DNA from: Paroedura picta
Taxonomy: Eukaryota; Chordata; Lepidosauria; Squamata; Gekkonidae
Assembly (NCBI RefSeq): GCF_049243985.1
Contig: NC_135382.1
Span: 26,858,490-26,922,489 of the forward strand
Length of the DNA: 64,000 nt
Reading direction: 5' to 3'
Positions 45,501 to 55,022 of the stretch are shown in pieces. Each line of letters starts with the position of its first letter. The first letter of the stretch is position 1. The notes under the pieces were generated by a model that was not told the DNA's origin, did no database searches, and worked only from the letters and a program-made list of their open reading frames with translations. The position numbers were made by a program, and so were the translations under genes.

Positions 45501-46406
45501 TGGCAGATGGTTTCGCTTGTTCTCAAGTTCCTTGGCCAGATGTTCATCAAATTTTGTCCTCCTTAGACTCCATGGTATGTAATCAGAAACGACTGTGTCT
45601 ATTCTGTTTTCTCATACACCCGGGAAGCTGGTCAAATGGAGGACATGTCTCCATGCACATTTAGACTGAAATGAAACTCAAAAGTCTTGCAGGGTCAAAA
45701 CTCATTCCTACAGAAGCAGCTCTGGTGAACTTGCTGAAGCTCAGACGGCACCAATCCAGATAAAAAGTTTGCTGAAAGCAGTAATATAATTGTGCTGCCA
45801 TCACAACTAACTGGCAAACCCCTCTTGAGGTTTTCAAGGCAAGAGATGAGAAGAGGTGGTTTGCCATTGACTTCCTCTACATAGCAGCCCTGGTCTACCT
45901 TTCCTCAGTGGTCTTCCATTCAAGCTCTGACAAGGTTAGGCTAATCAGGACTATTCAGGTTGCTGAAAACAACAGGATGCTATCATGTCACTTCCTCTGG
46001 GGTCCTCAAATAAGTTCTAAGCATGACTAAGTTGTATGCTCCCCCTAAATCAGGGAACGTATGTCTATCATGTTCTATGCAGGCATCTGTGGCATGCTCC
46101 CACTCACATATTCCATATGCCACCATGAAAAGAAAGGCCATCTCCTTGTCATGGTGACCATAGAAGGTGCAACCATTTCAGGTCATGGCCACACACTGCA
46201 GTGGCTGCCGTTGCAAGGAATAACTAACCACCTGACCAGTCCTTTACATGATGAGCCATTAAGCATCAATTTCATTTCCCCTCTTCCCGCTGCTTACCTT
46301 TCACCCTCCGCTTGCTGTGCTTCCTGGCTTTCGACTGTCCAGCTGCCTGATCCAGCAAAAGCAGGGCAACCACCAGAAGGAAAATCAGAAATCCTGCGTG
46401 CGCCAT
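42185..46406 (-). CDS. CLEC3A: CLEC3A, C-type lectin domain family 3 member A (complete, 194 aa)
   Basis: Three minus-strand coding exons (46298-46406, 44313-44396, 42185-42576) give 585 nt including the stop. The protein has a signal peptide (about 1-24), a basic KARKHSKRR stretch (26-34, heparin/matrix-binding type), a short coiled coil in exon 2 (about 38-64) and one C-type lectin domain from Cys66 to the end. The lectin domain shows KCYLAS, FWLGV, the NWDRSQPNGG loop and the WADEVC core. It closely matches the cartilage-derived lectin CLEC3A (human 197 aa), a secreted relative of tetranectin found in cartilage matrix. The gene lies between VAT1L and WWOX as in human. Confidence 0.97.
42580..42680 (+). 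mobile_element. SINE tail abutting the CLEC3A exon 3 acceptor
   Basis: ACTGTAAGCCCCTTTGAAAC, GGGTAGAAAAAAGTGGCATA and AGAACCAACTC followed by a pyrimidine-rich run match the GAA-tail SINE 3' part in sense orientation on the plus strand, antisense to CLEC3A. The match begins within about 20 bp of the exon. Confidence 0.8.
43713..43842. mobile_element. MITE-like element with GGCCCATTCTGCACA ends, 130 bp
   Basis: It starts GGCCCATTCTGCACACATTG and ends CGTGTGCGGAATGGGCC, with further internal symmetry (CTGGATTATCCTGTGCAGAA and CAGGATAATCCA). It is probably related to the 39686 element. It is in CLEC3A intron 2. Confidence 0.65.
44064..44145 (-). mobile_element. CR1 LINE 3' end, short
   Basis: AGAATCACAGAGTTGAAAAG and GGCCATCTAGTCCAATTCCC in CLEC3A intron 2. 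Confidence 0.8.
44313..44396 (-). CDS. CLEC3A: CLEC3A coding exon 2 (coiled-coil neck)
   Basis: An 84-bp exon with acceptor TTATTCCAG and donor ACAG|GTATTG completes Glu37 and encodes KDGDLKSQIGKLWQEVNSLK (38-57) and EMQALQT. The heptad-like Leu/Ile/Trp/Val spacing fits the trimerising neck helix of the tetranectin family. Confidence 0.95.
45023..45143. mobile_element. hAT-type hairpin MITE, 121 bp
   Basis: Inverted repeat with a shortened central loop. The target duplication is TCCTACAG/CCCTACAG (7 of 8). It sits in CLEC3A intron 1. Confidence 0.92.
45786..45980 (-). mobile_element. 5S-rRNA-derived SINE
   Basis: Reversed copy in CLEC3A intron 1. The head resembles the 5S rRNA promoter half (the reverse complement includes GGAAGACCACTGAGGAAAGG, compare the TGGGAGACCGCCTGGGAATA block). 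The tail reads CTCTTGCCTTGAAAACCTCA and TGTGATGGCAGCACAATTA. Confidence 0.65.
46298..46406 (-). CDS. CLEC3A: CLEC3A coding exon 1 (signal peptide and basic segment)
   Basis: The exon encodes residues 1-36: MAHAGFLIFLLVVALLLLDQ, then AAGQSKARKHSKRRVK. The hydrophobic core at 5-18 with small residues at 21-23 is a good signal peptide, with cleavage probably after AAG. The donor is AAAG|GTAAGC. The KARKHSKRR run is identical to that in mammalian CLEC3A. Confidence 0.95.
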
Positions 46407-46496
46407 GGCTGCTTTCAGATTCTGAGCGAGAACCTTCCCTGAGAGGCCCTTTCATCGCTCAGAAAGCCACATCCCCGAAGAGCTGGGCTGGGTTCA

Positions 46497-46507
46497 GCTT
46501 TATAAAA
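46497..46507 (-). promoter_or_regulatory. CLEC3A: TATA box of CLEC3A
   Basis: The minus strand reads TTTTTATAAAGC about 95 bp upstream of the CLEC3A start codon. With the usual 25-30 bp spacing, transcription would start near 46470, leaving a 5' UTR of about 65 nt without an intron. A TATA-driven promoter suits a tissue-restricted gene, in contrast to the two CpG promoters in the window. Confidence 0.65.
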
Positions 46508-46756
46508 AGTCGAGCAGGAGAACTGGCTCAGTCCCTTGTTTACCGAATGAGCTAAAGCCTTCTGCTGGCTTCCACAGAAGGTACCTTCTTGTTCTCCGTT
46601 CTCTTCCCAGACTTCTATTTCCGGACAGTTCTGAGCAATTACATGTTGACTCAGAAGCCGTCTCTGCTGAGCCGAAGGAGGCCAAGTGGCTTTCTCAGAC
46701 TGTTTAGGAACACTGTCAGCTGAACTGCTACAATTGGGATCAATGCTAAAGGCCAA

Positions 46757-46774
46757 GGGGGGGGGGGGGGGGGG
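46757..46774. repeat. Poly(G) run of 18, upstream of CLEC3A
   Basis: Uninterrupted G run about 260 bp upstream of the CLEC3A TATA box. Its length in an assembly is often uncertain. Confidence 0.9.
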
Positions 46775-46989
46775 TTAGGAGGCTGTTTAGAATAGCAGCC
46801 TGGGGACAGAGTCCGGTCTATGGATTTCCCATCTGGAAAAGCCATTTTTGGAAATAAGTGCCTGTCTTGAAAGCAACCTGTGGGACTGTGGTTATGCAGA
46901 CCACTCTCTGGATCATGGATGAGGATTTTGCAAGTTCTGAAATAACAATGAGAACTTTATTAAGGGTCCTTCATGTTTAAAAACATTTT

Positions 46990-47480
46990 AAATCATAGAG
47001 TTGAAAAGGACCTCTAGGGTTATCTAGTCCAACCCATCTACAGAATGCAGGAAACTCACAATTACCTGCCCACCCGCAGTGACCCCAATTTCATGTCCAG
47101 ATGATGCCTCCCCCCCAAAAACAAAAACAGAATCCCTGGCCTGGAGGAAATTCACCTTCTGACCCCAGAGTGGCAATTGGTATTTCCCTGGAAATGCAAG
47201 AAAGGGCCACAAGAGCCAAACACTGGCACACCCCTTCTGCCCACCCACCCACAAACTGCATAAGTTTACAGAATTGGCATATCTGTCAGATGGCCATCTG
47301 GCCTCGACTTAAAAACTTCCACAGGAGCAGAACCCACCACCTCCTGAGGAAGTCTGCTCCACTGAGGAACCACTCTAGCTGTCAGGAACTTCTGGATGTT
47401 TAGCCAAAAATTTGTTTGAAATAATTTCAACCCTCTGGGGCAACAGAAAACAACTCTGTTCCATCCTCTTCATGACAGTG
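46990..47480 (-). mobile_element. CR1 LINE 3' region
   Basis: AAATCATAGAGTTGAAAAGG at the left, with later blocks AGATGGCCATCTGGCCTCGA and CCACTGAGGAACCACTCTAG. About 490 bp including untranslated and terminal coding sequence. Confidence 0.85.
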
Positions 47481-49289
47481 AGATGCTGTCCTTCTTGGAC
47501 CCAAGTATGATGGAAGGGGGCAGGGAACTATTGACTCTGTCTGGGGCAACATAGTGGCTGAGAAAGAACAAACTTACCAGCTGGTTGACAAGCTGTTCCT
47601 TCCTGAGCTGATCACACTACTCACTCTAAATGGGGTTCACTTCTCTTTGACCGATACCATTAGAAGCTTAAGGGTTCTGTTAGATCTTACTCTACTGCAT
47701 AAATATGTTACTAAGGCAGCTAAGAATTCATTTTCCTAGTTACATTTAGTCTTTTCCCCCTACTTTCAAGGCTGCTGGCCATACTGTGCTACAACATTCT
47801 TGAAGTCTGATTACTGTAGCACCTTCCACATGAGGCTGCCCTTGAAGACTACATGGGAACTGTAATTAATACAGATGGGGACCTATCACTCCCATTGTGT
47901 GATCTCTTAACTGCTTCCAATATGTTTCTGAGTCCTGTTCAAGGTGCTGAGGTTTTTCTCTAATTGTCTTCATGACCTGAGAAGTACATACTTAAAGGAC
48001 TGCAGAAAGTACATATGACAGAGCAACATCTTTAGGCATTGCCCCTCAACAGCCATGGTTAGGTGTTTATCTGCTTGGGGGGGGGGGCTCCTTATCAATG
48101 GCCTTCCAGAAGGATCAAAGAAGACCATCTCCATCCTGATAGCATTTCAAAAGGACTACAAGAGTGAACTTTTGAAGCCTCTTTTAGGGGCATATATGTT
48201 AATTGCCCCCCCCCCAATTTTTGTTGTCGTATCTTGTTTCCTTCACATGTAATAGATATTGTGCATTTTAACTTTCTTCCCTTCATTGGGTCTCAGTTAT
48301 TAGGAGAAAAGTGACTTTATGAATATTTCAAATGAATAAAATTATCCTAGAACTTCTCTTCTGCAGCTCAGAATGTAAAATGAGATACCGTACCTTCTTG
48401 GTAAATATTCAGATTGCTCTGCAGATATGTGAACAAGAGTTCTTTAACGTTAATCTCTTTTCTCTATGAATCACTGTGAGCTACATGACCAGACCACCTA
48501 ATTTTCGTTTGTGTCTTCTCTGCTTGGGGCTGAGTCTCACTTGTGAATGTTCTACATTCATCTTTGTGTGTGTCTGCATATGGGGAGCAGAGTTGAATTT
48601 CTAAGCACCTTTCCATTACAGATATTACTGGAAATGATCATTCCTAAAATGAGGTGCGATACAGTACAGGTGCACAATCTCATAAGCAAATATGGGGGGG
48701 GGGGGAAGAATACCTGGAATCCTGGTAACTTTTTTGGCAAATGCTCACCAAAATTATTTCCACGTGACTTGTGGAGAGTTAGTCTACCACCACCTATTGT
48801 TTATCGACATCCTAAATATGGAAGGAGAAGGGGCAAGGGAAAAGTGTGTGTGTGTGGAAACCAACTATGTCCTAGATATTGTTTTCTAGGTTTCGCAAAA
48901 CCATCTGGGAATCTAAGACCTTCTCAGCAATTGGTTCATTCAAGGTCTCATTCCTGGGTCTGTCCCACACATTTTGGTTAGATCCAGTTACCTTTCCTGC
49001 TGTTGGCAAAGGAAGGAATGGTCCCCTTGATCACCAAAAAAGAGAGAGAGGCTAAACTGGAGTCACAGGACCTGCATGGATACAATCCAAGGGGGTTTGG
49101 GAGCTATAATATGGAGGGGGATTTGATGAGATTAAGTGAAAATGCTGACTTGGATCCAACCCGTTCCTTTTTATCACTCCATTAATGCAAACATAAAAGA
49201 TGACTTATGGGCGCGAACGATCCAGCTCAGAACTTGCTGCCGTTCCACATCTCATATAAACCGGTCAGCCAAGTTTGCAGGGTAAAAAG

Positions 49290-49553
49290 AAACCTTTATT
49301 TTGATTACTTCATTCCAAAGAAGTAAACAGCACGGAACGCTGCATTTTCTGCAAGGACGTGGCTCCAGGAGGAGAAGTCACAAAGCTCTCCTTATGAGAA
49401 GCCATCAGAGAGCGGTTAAAAAAGCACGCTGGAAAACACAGCAATGATGATGATTCTGAGAACAGAAGTGTACTGGTTTTTCAAATGCTATTAAATGAAG
49501 CCTACAGGACGTTGACAGGGGGCTGATCAATTCCATTCTCAAATGACGGTTCT
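49290..49553 (-). other. Orphan terminal-exon-like segment with poly(A) signal
   Basis: On the minus strand a run of ten T and ACATCTCTCTAG make a good 3' splice site at 49554-49570. About 260 nt follow and end with AATAAA (49300-49295). In one frame the exon would read PSFENGIDQPPVNVL then stop, with the rest as 3' UTR. The other frames are less protein-like. Its phase does not fit VAT1L's last intron (phase 0), and I found no partner exon, so it may be the end of a non-coding RNA or of an unrecognised gene. Confidence 0.35.
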
Positions 49554-49670
49554 AGAGAGATGTAAAAAAAAAATAAAGCAGGTTTACACTCCGACTTCTC
49601 CACATGCAAAGAGTCTTTTTCCACACACAGGGGAGCACATATCAAGGCAGGTGGTGGAAAGCGCCATTAA

Positions 49671-49737
49671 ATCATAGAATCATAGAGTTGGAAGGGACCT
49701 CATGGGTCATCTAGTCCAACCCCCTGCACTTTGCAGG
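49671..49737 (-). mobile_element. CR1 LINE 3' end, short
   Basis: AATCATAGAATCATAGAGTT and TCATCTAGTCCAACCCCCTG, cut off by the 5S-SINE at 49738. Confidence 0.85.
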
Positions 49738-49912
49738 GCCAACTTATAGCCCTGTAGGGTTTCAAGGCAAGAGACGTTCAGGGATGAGTTGCCATTGCCT
49801 GCCTCTGCATGGAGAGCCTGGGCTTCCTTGGTGGTCTCCCAAACACTAACCAGGGCCCACTCTGCTTAGCTTCTGAGCTCTGATGAGATTGGACTAGCCT
49901 AGCCTTAGGGAG
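49738..49912 (-). mobile_element. 5S-rRNA-derived SINE
   Basis: On the minus strand AGAAGCTAAGCAGAGTGGGC then CTGGTTAGTGTTTGGGAGAC matches 5S rRNA GAAGCTAAGCAGGGTCGGGC...GGTTAGTACTTGGATGGGAG. A tail shared with the copies at 45786 and 50155 follows. It adjoins a CR1 3' end at 49671. Confidence 0.8.
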
Positions 49913-50154
49913 CATATGTTATAACGATGACTTAATTCTCCAGTATTCTCACACCCAAGAGATTCTGTATCTGGCTACCTTTATTAACCAGATCGTTCTG
50001 TGGGATTTGCAAGCTCTACAAGGTTCATCAATCAGGAGCAATACTCAGATGGGCATGCACCTCCAACAGCTGTGGCGATCTCCAGCTGCCTTCAGCTCTG
50101 GACAAACTGCTGCTTCTCCCCCGGTTTTGTCCAGAGCTTGAGAGTCAATAATAA

Positions 50155-50360
50155 TTAAGGGCTGTGAAATTGCAGCCAACTTATGGCAACTCTTCCTGAG
50201 GTCTTCAAGGCAAGAGACCAGCAGAGGCGGCGTATCATTGCCGTCCTCTGCACAGCAACCTGTATTCCTTGGCGATCTCCCTTCCAAATACTACCAATGG
50301 CTGACCCTGCTTAGCTTCCAAGCTCTGGCAAGCTCAGGTTGGATGTTCAGGCTGCTGAAA
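50155..50360 (-). mobile_element. 5S-rRNA-derived SINE, best-preserved copy
   Basis: On the minus strand GGAAGCTAAGCAGGGTCAGC, then a degenerate GGTAGTATTTGGAAGGGAG and ATCGCCAAGGAATACAGG, follow the internal promoter region and 3' end of 5S rRNA. The tail CTTGCCTTGAAGACCTCAGG and CCATAAGTTGGCTGCAATTT resembles RTE-mobilised SINE tails. Confidence 0.85.
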
Positions 50361-50613
50361 AAGTGATATGCAGAACTATTCTACGTGATTGCTGGTAACA
50401 GCAGTATCTTTTAGGCATAGTGACTCTTCTCATTCTTAAAGCAGTAGAACCAATATACCACAGTGACCCATGAGAAAGCCGTGGTTCAGTAGGAAAGCCA
50501 TGGTCTGCAGATGGCCTGAGGTTCAAGCCCCTGCAGCTCCATTTAAAAGGTAAGAGGTAATGTGGGAGGCCACTCCCTGAAACCCTGGGGAGACCCTGTT
50601 CATCACAGTAGAC

Positions 50614-50749
50614 CAGGGGTAGTCAAACTGCGGCCCTCCAGATGTCCATGGACTACAGTTCCCAGAAGCCCCTGCCAGCGAATGCTGGCAGGGGCTTCTG
50701 GGAATTGTAGTCCATGGACATCTGGAGGGCCGCAGTTTGACTACCCCTG
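50614..50749. mobile_element. hAT-type hairpin MITE, complete, 136 bp
   Basis: The arms are almost perfectly complementary, and the target duplication CAGTAGAC is perfect (50606-50613 and 50750-50757). It belongs to the CTGCGGCCCTCC subfamily, like the copies at 7318 and 63372. Confidence 0.95.
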
Positions 50750-52269
50750 CAGTAGACAATATTGACCTTGTTAGACCTGCCTCTGCCAGCTTCATGGATA
50801 TATTTGTGAAGCCTAGCTAGCCAAGCTGTAACGCTGAGTTGCCACAAGATGGCAGCATTTGAAACAAAAAAGGTATGTTTTGCTTTTTTTTGGAATTTAT
50901 TCCTCTTGTCTCTGTTTCTTTAGTGAACCCTGGCTTGTCGTTTCTTGCACATCCTAAATATGGGATCTGTCAAAGAAGGCTGCACTGCCTAGCTCCATCA
51001 GTTCAGTGTTTTTCATATTGTACTTCCTGGGTTTATTCTAGATGCATTTTTGGGGCCTCTGGTGAGGTGTATCGTAGAACAGAGATCCCAGGGCGAGCGT
51101 GAAGGAGAAAATGGGTACGGTTGAGGGCGATGAGGCAACATCTGCACAGCTTCCTGTGTCAGAGTTTTCCATTTCATACATCGTTTCCTTTACCAGCGGC
51201 TTCATCAATCCCAGAGAAACCAATGAGGAGCATATCTGTCACTGTGGCCTGAGCAACTATTGAGTTTGTAGGGTGTGCTTTAACACATACCGCTTCAAGG
51301 CTAGTTATGATCCAGAGGCAGTGGAGATCTTCATCGCTGCAACAAGCCTGTATTGATTGAGGATATTTTTATCCTGCCCGCACAAAGGCTTGCAGCCACT
51401 AATGAAATGACATTTCTAACCAAACGGTTTAAGACGGAGAATCTGAACATTCTCGCCTGTTTGCTATATAAAGAAATATGACACACTGTCATGTTTTAGT
51501 TCTGAGTAGAAAAGGTTCTCAAGGAAAAGGACTCCCAAAATAAGTAGATTTACAGAGAAACCGTAAGCTGATCTAATTGGAATGCTGCTCAGGTCTACTC
51601 AAGGAAAGGGGTCACTGTTGAATGGTCAGATTCAATAATTAACAGAAACAGAACAGGGAGGTGTTACAGCTTTTAGGGCAGGGCACCCTACAGTTTCTGT
51701 TCCACTGTCTCTCCTTGTTAATTATCAAATCTGGACAATCGACAGTGCAGGCCTTAGAAACACTTTCCTGGGAGTAAGGCTTATTGAGTAGGCCTGAGAA
51801 GGACTCTGAGTAAACCAGGACACAAAACGTTCTACAGTGGAGGAGATTGTGATGCATGTGTACTGCAACATGCACTGCAGTCACAAAAGGAATGGTGGGC
51901 ATCAAGGGTCCAAGCCAGGGGGTTGCAGAAGATGGCAGTGTGACACGGCAGCCCACAGATTCCCTTTATGACAAATTACTACAGTTGTAGGATCTGGTAG
52001 CCTTATAGGAGATATTCTCCCAGGATTGGCTGTCTGGGATCACCTGATTCTCAGTCCTAAGGAGGATTCTGGGAAGCAGTGTTCCTCTCTCCTCCCGTTT
52101 TGCTTGCTGTTTTCATTATGTTCAGAGTGCAGTCTGCGAGTCTCCCAGTTTTGGAAGCTTGTTGTGCCTGACGCGATCCCCTCATTACTGAATTGCTACG
52201 ATGAATGTGGGCAGAAAATATGCTCCAACAAACCCTGCTACCTTCAGCTTGCTGGCCAGTAACTGCATG

Positions 52270-52620
52270 GCCTTCCGTATCAAAACTGAAAATCAAACCG
52301 CGGCCCAAGGAATGAATGTATAGATTTTTTAGACTGAAACAGGTTTGCTCTAGAGACAGTATTATAATATCTACTGGATCACTGTCTTCCGTAGGCTTGT
52401 TAACCTTCTCAAGGAACTCTAAAAAGGAAAAGCCACACTGAGTTCTCCTCCACAGCACCCCCCCCATGGATATAATAATTCTGTCTTAAATAACAGCTTC
52501 TAGAATTCTCCCTGTGACAGACGGTAGGCTAACGGGCCTGTAATTTCCTGAATTCCCCCAACCCCTTTTTAAAAGAATGAATGGAATATTTGCCTCCTTC
52601 CAGTCTTCCTGTAGGGACTG
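52270..52620 (-). mobile_element. CR1-type LINE reverse-transcriptase remnant
   Basis: Minus-strand translation gives NSGNYRPVSLPSVTGRILEA, the RT fingers motif of CR1-type LINEs, and, in a second block, FLEFLEKVNKPTEDSDPVDI. Frames are broken between the blocks. Confidence 0.75.
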
Positions 52621-52676
52621 ACCAATTATACAAAGCAGTAATAACCCAGCTTGGGCTAAGCTTGTTAAAGTTTGAT

Positions 52677-52895
52677 TCAAGTGGGGAGCCATGTTGGTCT
52701 GAAGCAGCACAACAAAATCAGAGTGCAGTAGCACCTTTAAGACCAGCAAAGATTTATTCAAGGCGTGAGCTCTTGAGTGCAGGCACTCTTCCTCAGACAA
52801 ATGCATTAGTCTGAGGACGAGTGTATGCACTCGAAAGCTCACACCTTGAATAAATCTTTGTCGGTCTTAAAGGTGCTATTGGACCCTGATTTTCT
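52677..52895. repeat. Inverted pair of the reptile interspersed repeat
   Basis: Arms of about 85 bp face each other around ACAAATGCATTAGT. The left arm reads GCACCTTTAAGACCAGCAAA and GATTTATTCAAGGCGTGAGC; the right arm is the reverse complement, AGCTCACACCTTGAATAAAT and GGTCTTAAAGGTGCTATTGG. Confidence 0.85.
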
Positions 52896-52904
52896 TGTTA
52901 GAGT

Positions 52905-52975
52905 TTGTGTGCTAAGCTAGGACCGCTTTGGTTATTACTTGGATGAGAGGCCATTGAGGAAGTACAAGATTGCCA
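52905..52975 (+). mobile_element. 5S-rRNA-derived SINE fragment
   Basis: GCTAAGCTAGGACCGCTTTG, GGTTATTACTTGGATGAGAG and GCCATTGAGGAAGTACAAG follow 5S rRNA in sense orientation, with deletions. It directly follows the inverted repeat at 52677. Confidence 0.65.
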
Positions 52976-53585
52976 TGCAAGTCATTAAGTCAATGGAACT
53001 TCACCCCTAAACCGCTGAAGCCCAAGTTCACTGCAGGGAGCACCAGTGGCAAACATAATTGAGAGTGCTCAGCCTCCAACTCTGGAGTCATCAATGGGAG
53101 GCAGACAATTGATTTTCTTCCCCAAAGAGGCAAAGGTACATAGGAATCCATGCCCACAGCGCACTCATTCATCCTACTTTCGTATCTGGCCAAGTGGTTG
53201 TGCAAATGTTTGCCGTGTGTCAAACACTGACAAAAGCTGCTTGGCCAGATGCAACAGACAGCCAGGAGCAAGGGTTGTGTCCACTGGCCAGGGTCGAGAG
53301 CTACTTGACCCCCTCTTTGGTTCTCAAGGAAACTATTGTCTGGCTCCAGCCAGAGAAGTCGGAGGTCAAGGACAAGCTGTCACCTTCGCGTTTCTACTTG
53401 AACAGTCTCTCTTGTCAGAAAAAAATATTTGCTCCCAGATGCCAGGATGGGTAATGAGTATTGGTACAAAACAACCAAGCTGAGAAAGTCTGTTCTAATC
53501 TGTGGATTTTTCCCGTTTGCTTTACCACTGCTTCTTGCTTTTACAATTTTGGTGTGCTGATCCTTTCCCCCCTCGGTTTTATGAA

Positions 53586-53700
53586 TATCTTTGTGACATA
53601 GTGGTTAAGAGTGTTGGCCTCTAATCTGGAGAACCACGTTTGATTCTTTTGAGACTCCTTTAGGTAATAAAAAATGTGGTACAAAAACCAGCTACAAACA
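53586..53700 (+). mobile_element. Internally deleted SINE
   Basis: The tRNA-like head (ATAGTGGTTAAGAGTGTTGG and CCACGTTTGATTC) joins directly to a tail (GAGACTCCTTTAGGTAATAA). The middle is lost. Confidence 0.65.
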
Positions 53701-53753
53701 ATGAAACCCCTATAGGATCTGTGGAAGTCATCTGTTACTTGATGACACTTTAG

Positions 53754-54445
53754 AACCATAGAGTTGGGAGGGGTCATATAGGCCAGGGGTAGTCAACCTG
53801 TGGTCCTCCAGATGTCCATGGACTACAATTCCCATGAGCCCCTGCCAGCGTTGACTACCCCTGATATAGGCCATTCTGTCCGATCCACTGCTCAATGCAG
53901 ATTCAGTCTAAAGCATCCAGGATATGTCCAGCTGCTGCTTGAAGACTGCCATTGAGGAGGAGCTCACCGCCTCCTTAGATAGCTGATTCCACTGCTGAAC
54001 TACTCTATGAAAATTTCCCCCCTGATATCTAGCCAATATTGTACAACACATAGTTTAAACCCATTACTGTGGATTCTTTCCTCTGCTGCCAAAAGGAACC
54101 TTTCAAATACTTAAAGACAGCAGTCATGTCCCCTCTCAACCTCTTCTTCAGGCTGAACATTTCCAAGTCCCTCAGTCTTTCCTTATAGGGCTTGGTCCCA
54201 AGGGCCCGGATCATTCTCATCGTTCTCCTCTGCACCCTCTCCATTTTGTCAATGTCCTTTTTGATGTGAAGCCTCCAGAACTGCACATGGGATTCCAGGT
54301 GCGGTCTGAGCAATATGGTATACAATGGGCCTATGACATCTTGTGTCACTCTACAGGCTTCCATAGCAGAGTGAAGATTCAAACCTGGATCTCTCACATC
54401 CTAGCCCAGTGCTCTCACCACTGCACTGCACAGCCTCTCTTACTC
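53754..54445 (-). mobile_element. CR1 LINE, ORF2 C-terminus and 3' UTR, split by a MITE
   Basis: Minus-strand translation includes LRPHLESHVQFWRLHIKKDI, DKMERVQRRTMRMIRALGTK and FSLKKRLRGDMTAVFKYLKG, the conserved end of CR1 ORF2. The 3' UTR is interrupted at 53776 by a hairpin MITE with a target duplication. Confidence 0.92.
53784..53863. mobile_element. hAT-type hairpin MITE, shortened, 80 bp, inserted in a CR1
   Basis: One arm is complete and the other is reduced to its TTGACTACCCCTG end. The target duplication ATATAGGC is perfect (53776-53783 and 53864-53871). The flanks are two halves of one CR1 3' end, so the MITE is younger than that LINE copy. Confidence 0.93.
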
Positions 54446-54446
54446 A

Positions 54447-54550
54447 TGATTCATAGAATCCTAGAATCATAGAGTTGGAAGGGGCCATACAGGCCATCTA
54501 GTCCAACCCCCTGCTCAACGCAGGATCCGCCCAAAGCATCCCGTATCAGG
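54447..54550 (-). mobile_element. Second CR1 3' end, adjacent
   Basis: ATAGAATCCTAGAATCATAG then GGAAGGGGCCATACAGGCCA, an independent copy directly next to the ORF2-bearing one. Confidence 0.85.
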
Positions 54551-54861
54551 ACCAAGGTCCTGGACTGAGCACAACCAGCCAAAGTTAATGCTATGCTTCA
54601 TATTTTATTTATATTTTTTATGTAAACATCATTTGCTTGGTAGGCACAATAATAACAAAAGCTCTAAAGCAACAAATAACAATTAAAACCCATGTTTCAG
54701 TTGACTTCATTTGGGCGGATGTTCAAGAGAGGCCTTCACAGTTCTGGAACACTGATTGAGAAACAATTTACTTTGGCTCGGAAGAGATAACCAATTCAAT
54801 TAGATACATGGGAAGAGGTCCAAGTGCAGTGGACAGAAAATAAGTCACCATGTTATCATAA

Positions 54862-55022
54862 GGACCATTTATGCACTGGAGGTTTCATGCCGGACTGCAG
54901 GTTGGAGTTTTAGTCGTGGCAGGTTGGCCAACCTCTTCCTGCATCCACACAGGGGAGCTTGTGGCCTGGTGTACCTCATCTGCCCCCGATGGGGCAGTGA
55001 AGTCCCCAGTGCATAAACGGTC
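54862..55022. mobile_element. MITE-like element with GGACCATTTATGCACTGG ends, 161 bp
   Basis: It starts GGACCATTTATGCACTGG and ends CCAGTGCATAAACGGTC, inverted. The ends resemble those of the 39686 and 43713 elements. No clear target duplication. Confidence 0.6.

Noticed and set aside
50155-50360. Possible 5S rRNA gene
   Set aside because: Only blocks of 5S rRNA are matched, with many changes and a SINE tail; it is a retroposed derivative.
53586-53640. Possible tRNA gene
   Set aside because: The A- and B-box-like segments belong to a SINE head; no cloverleaf or acceptor stem can be drawn.
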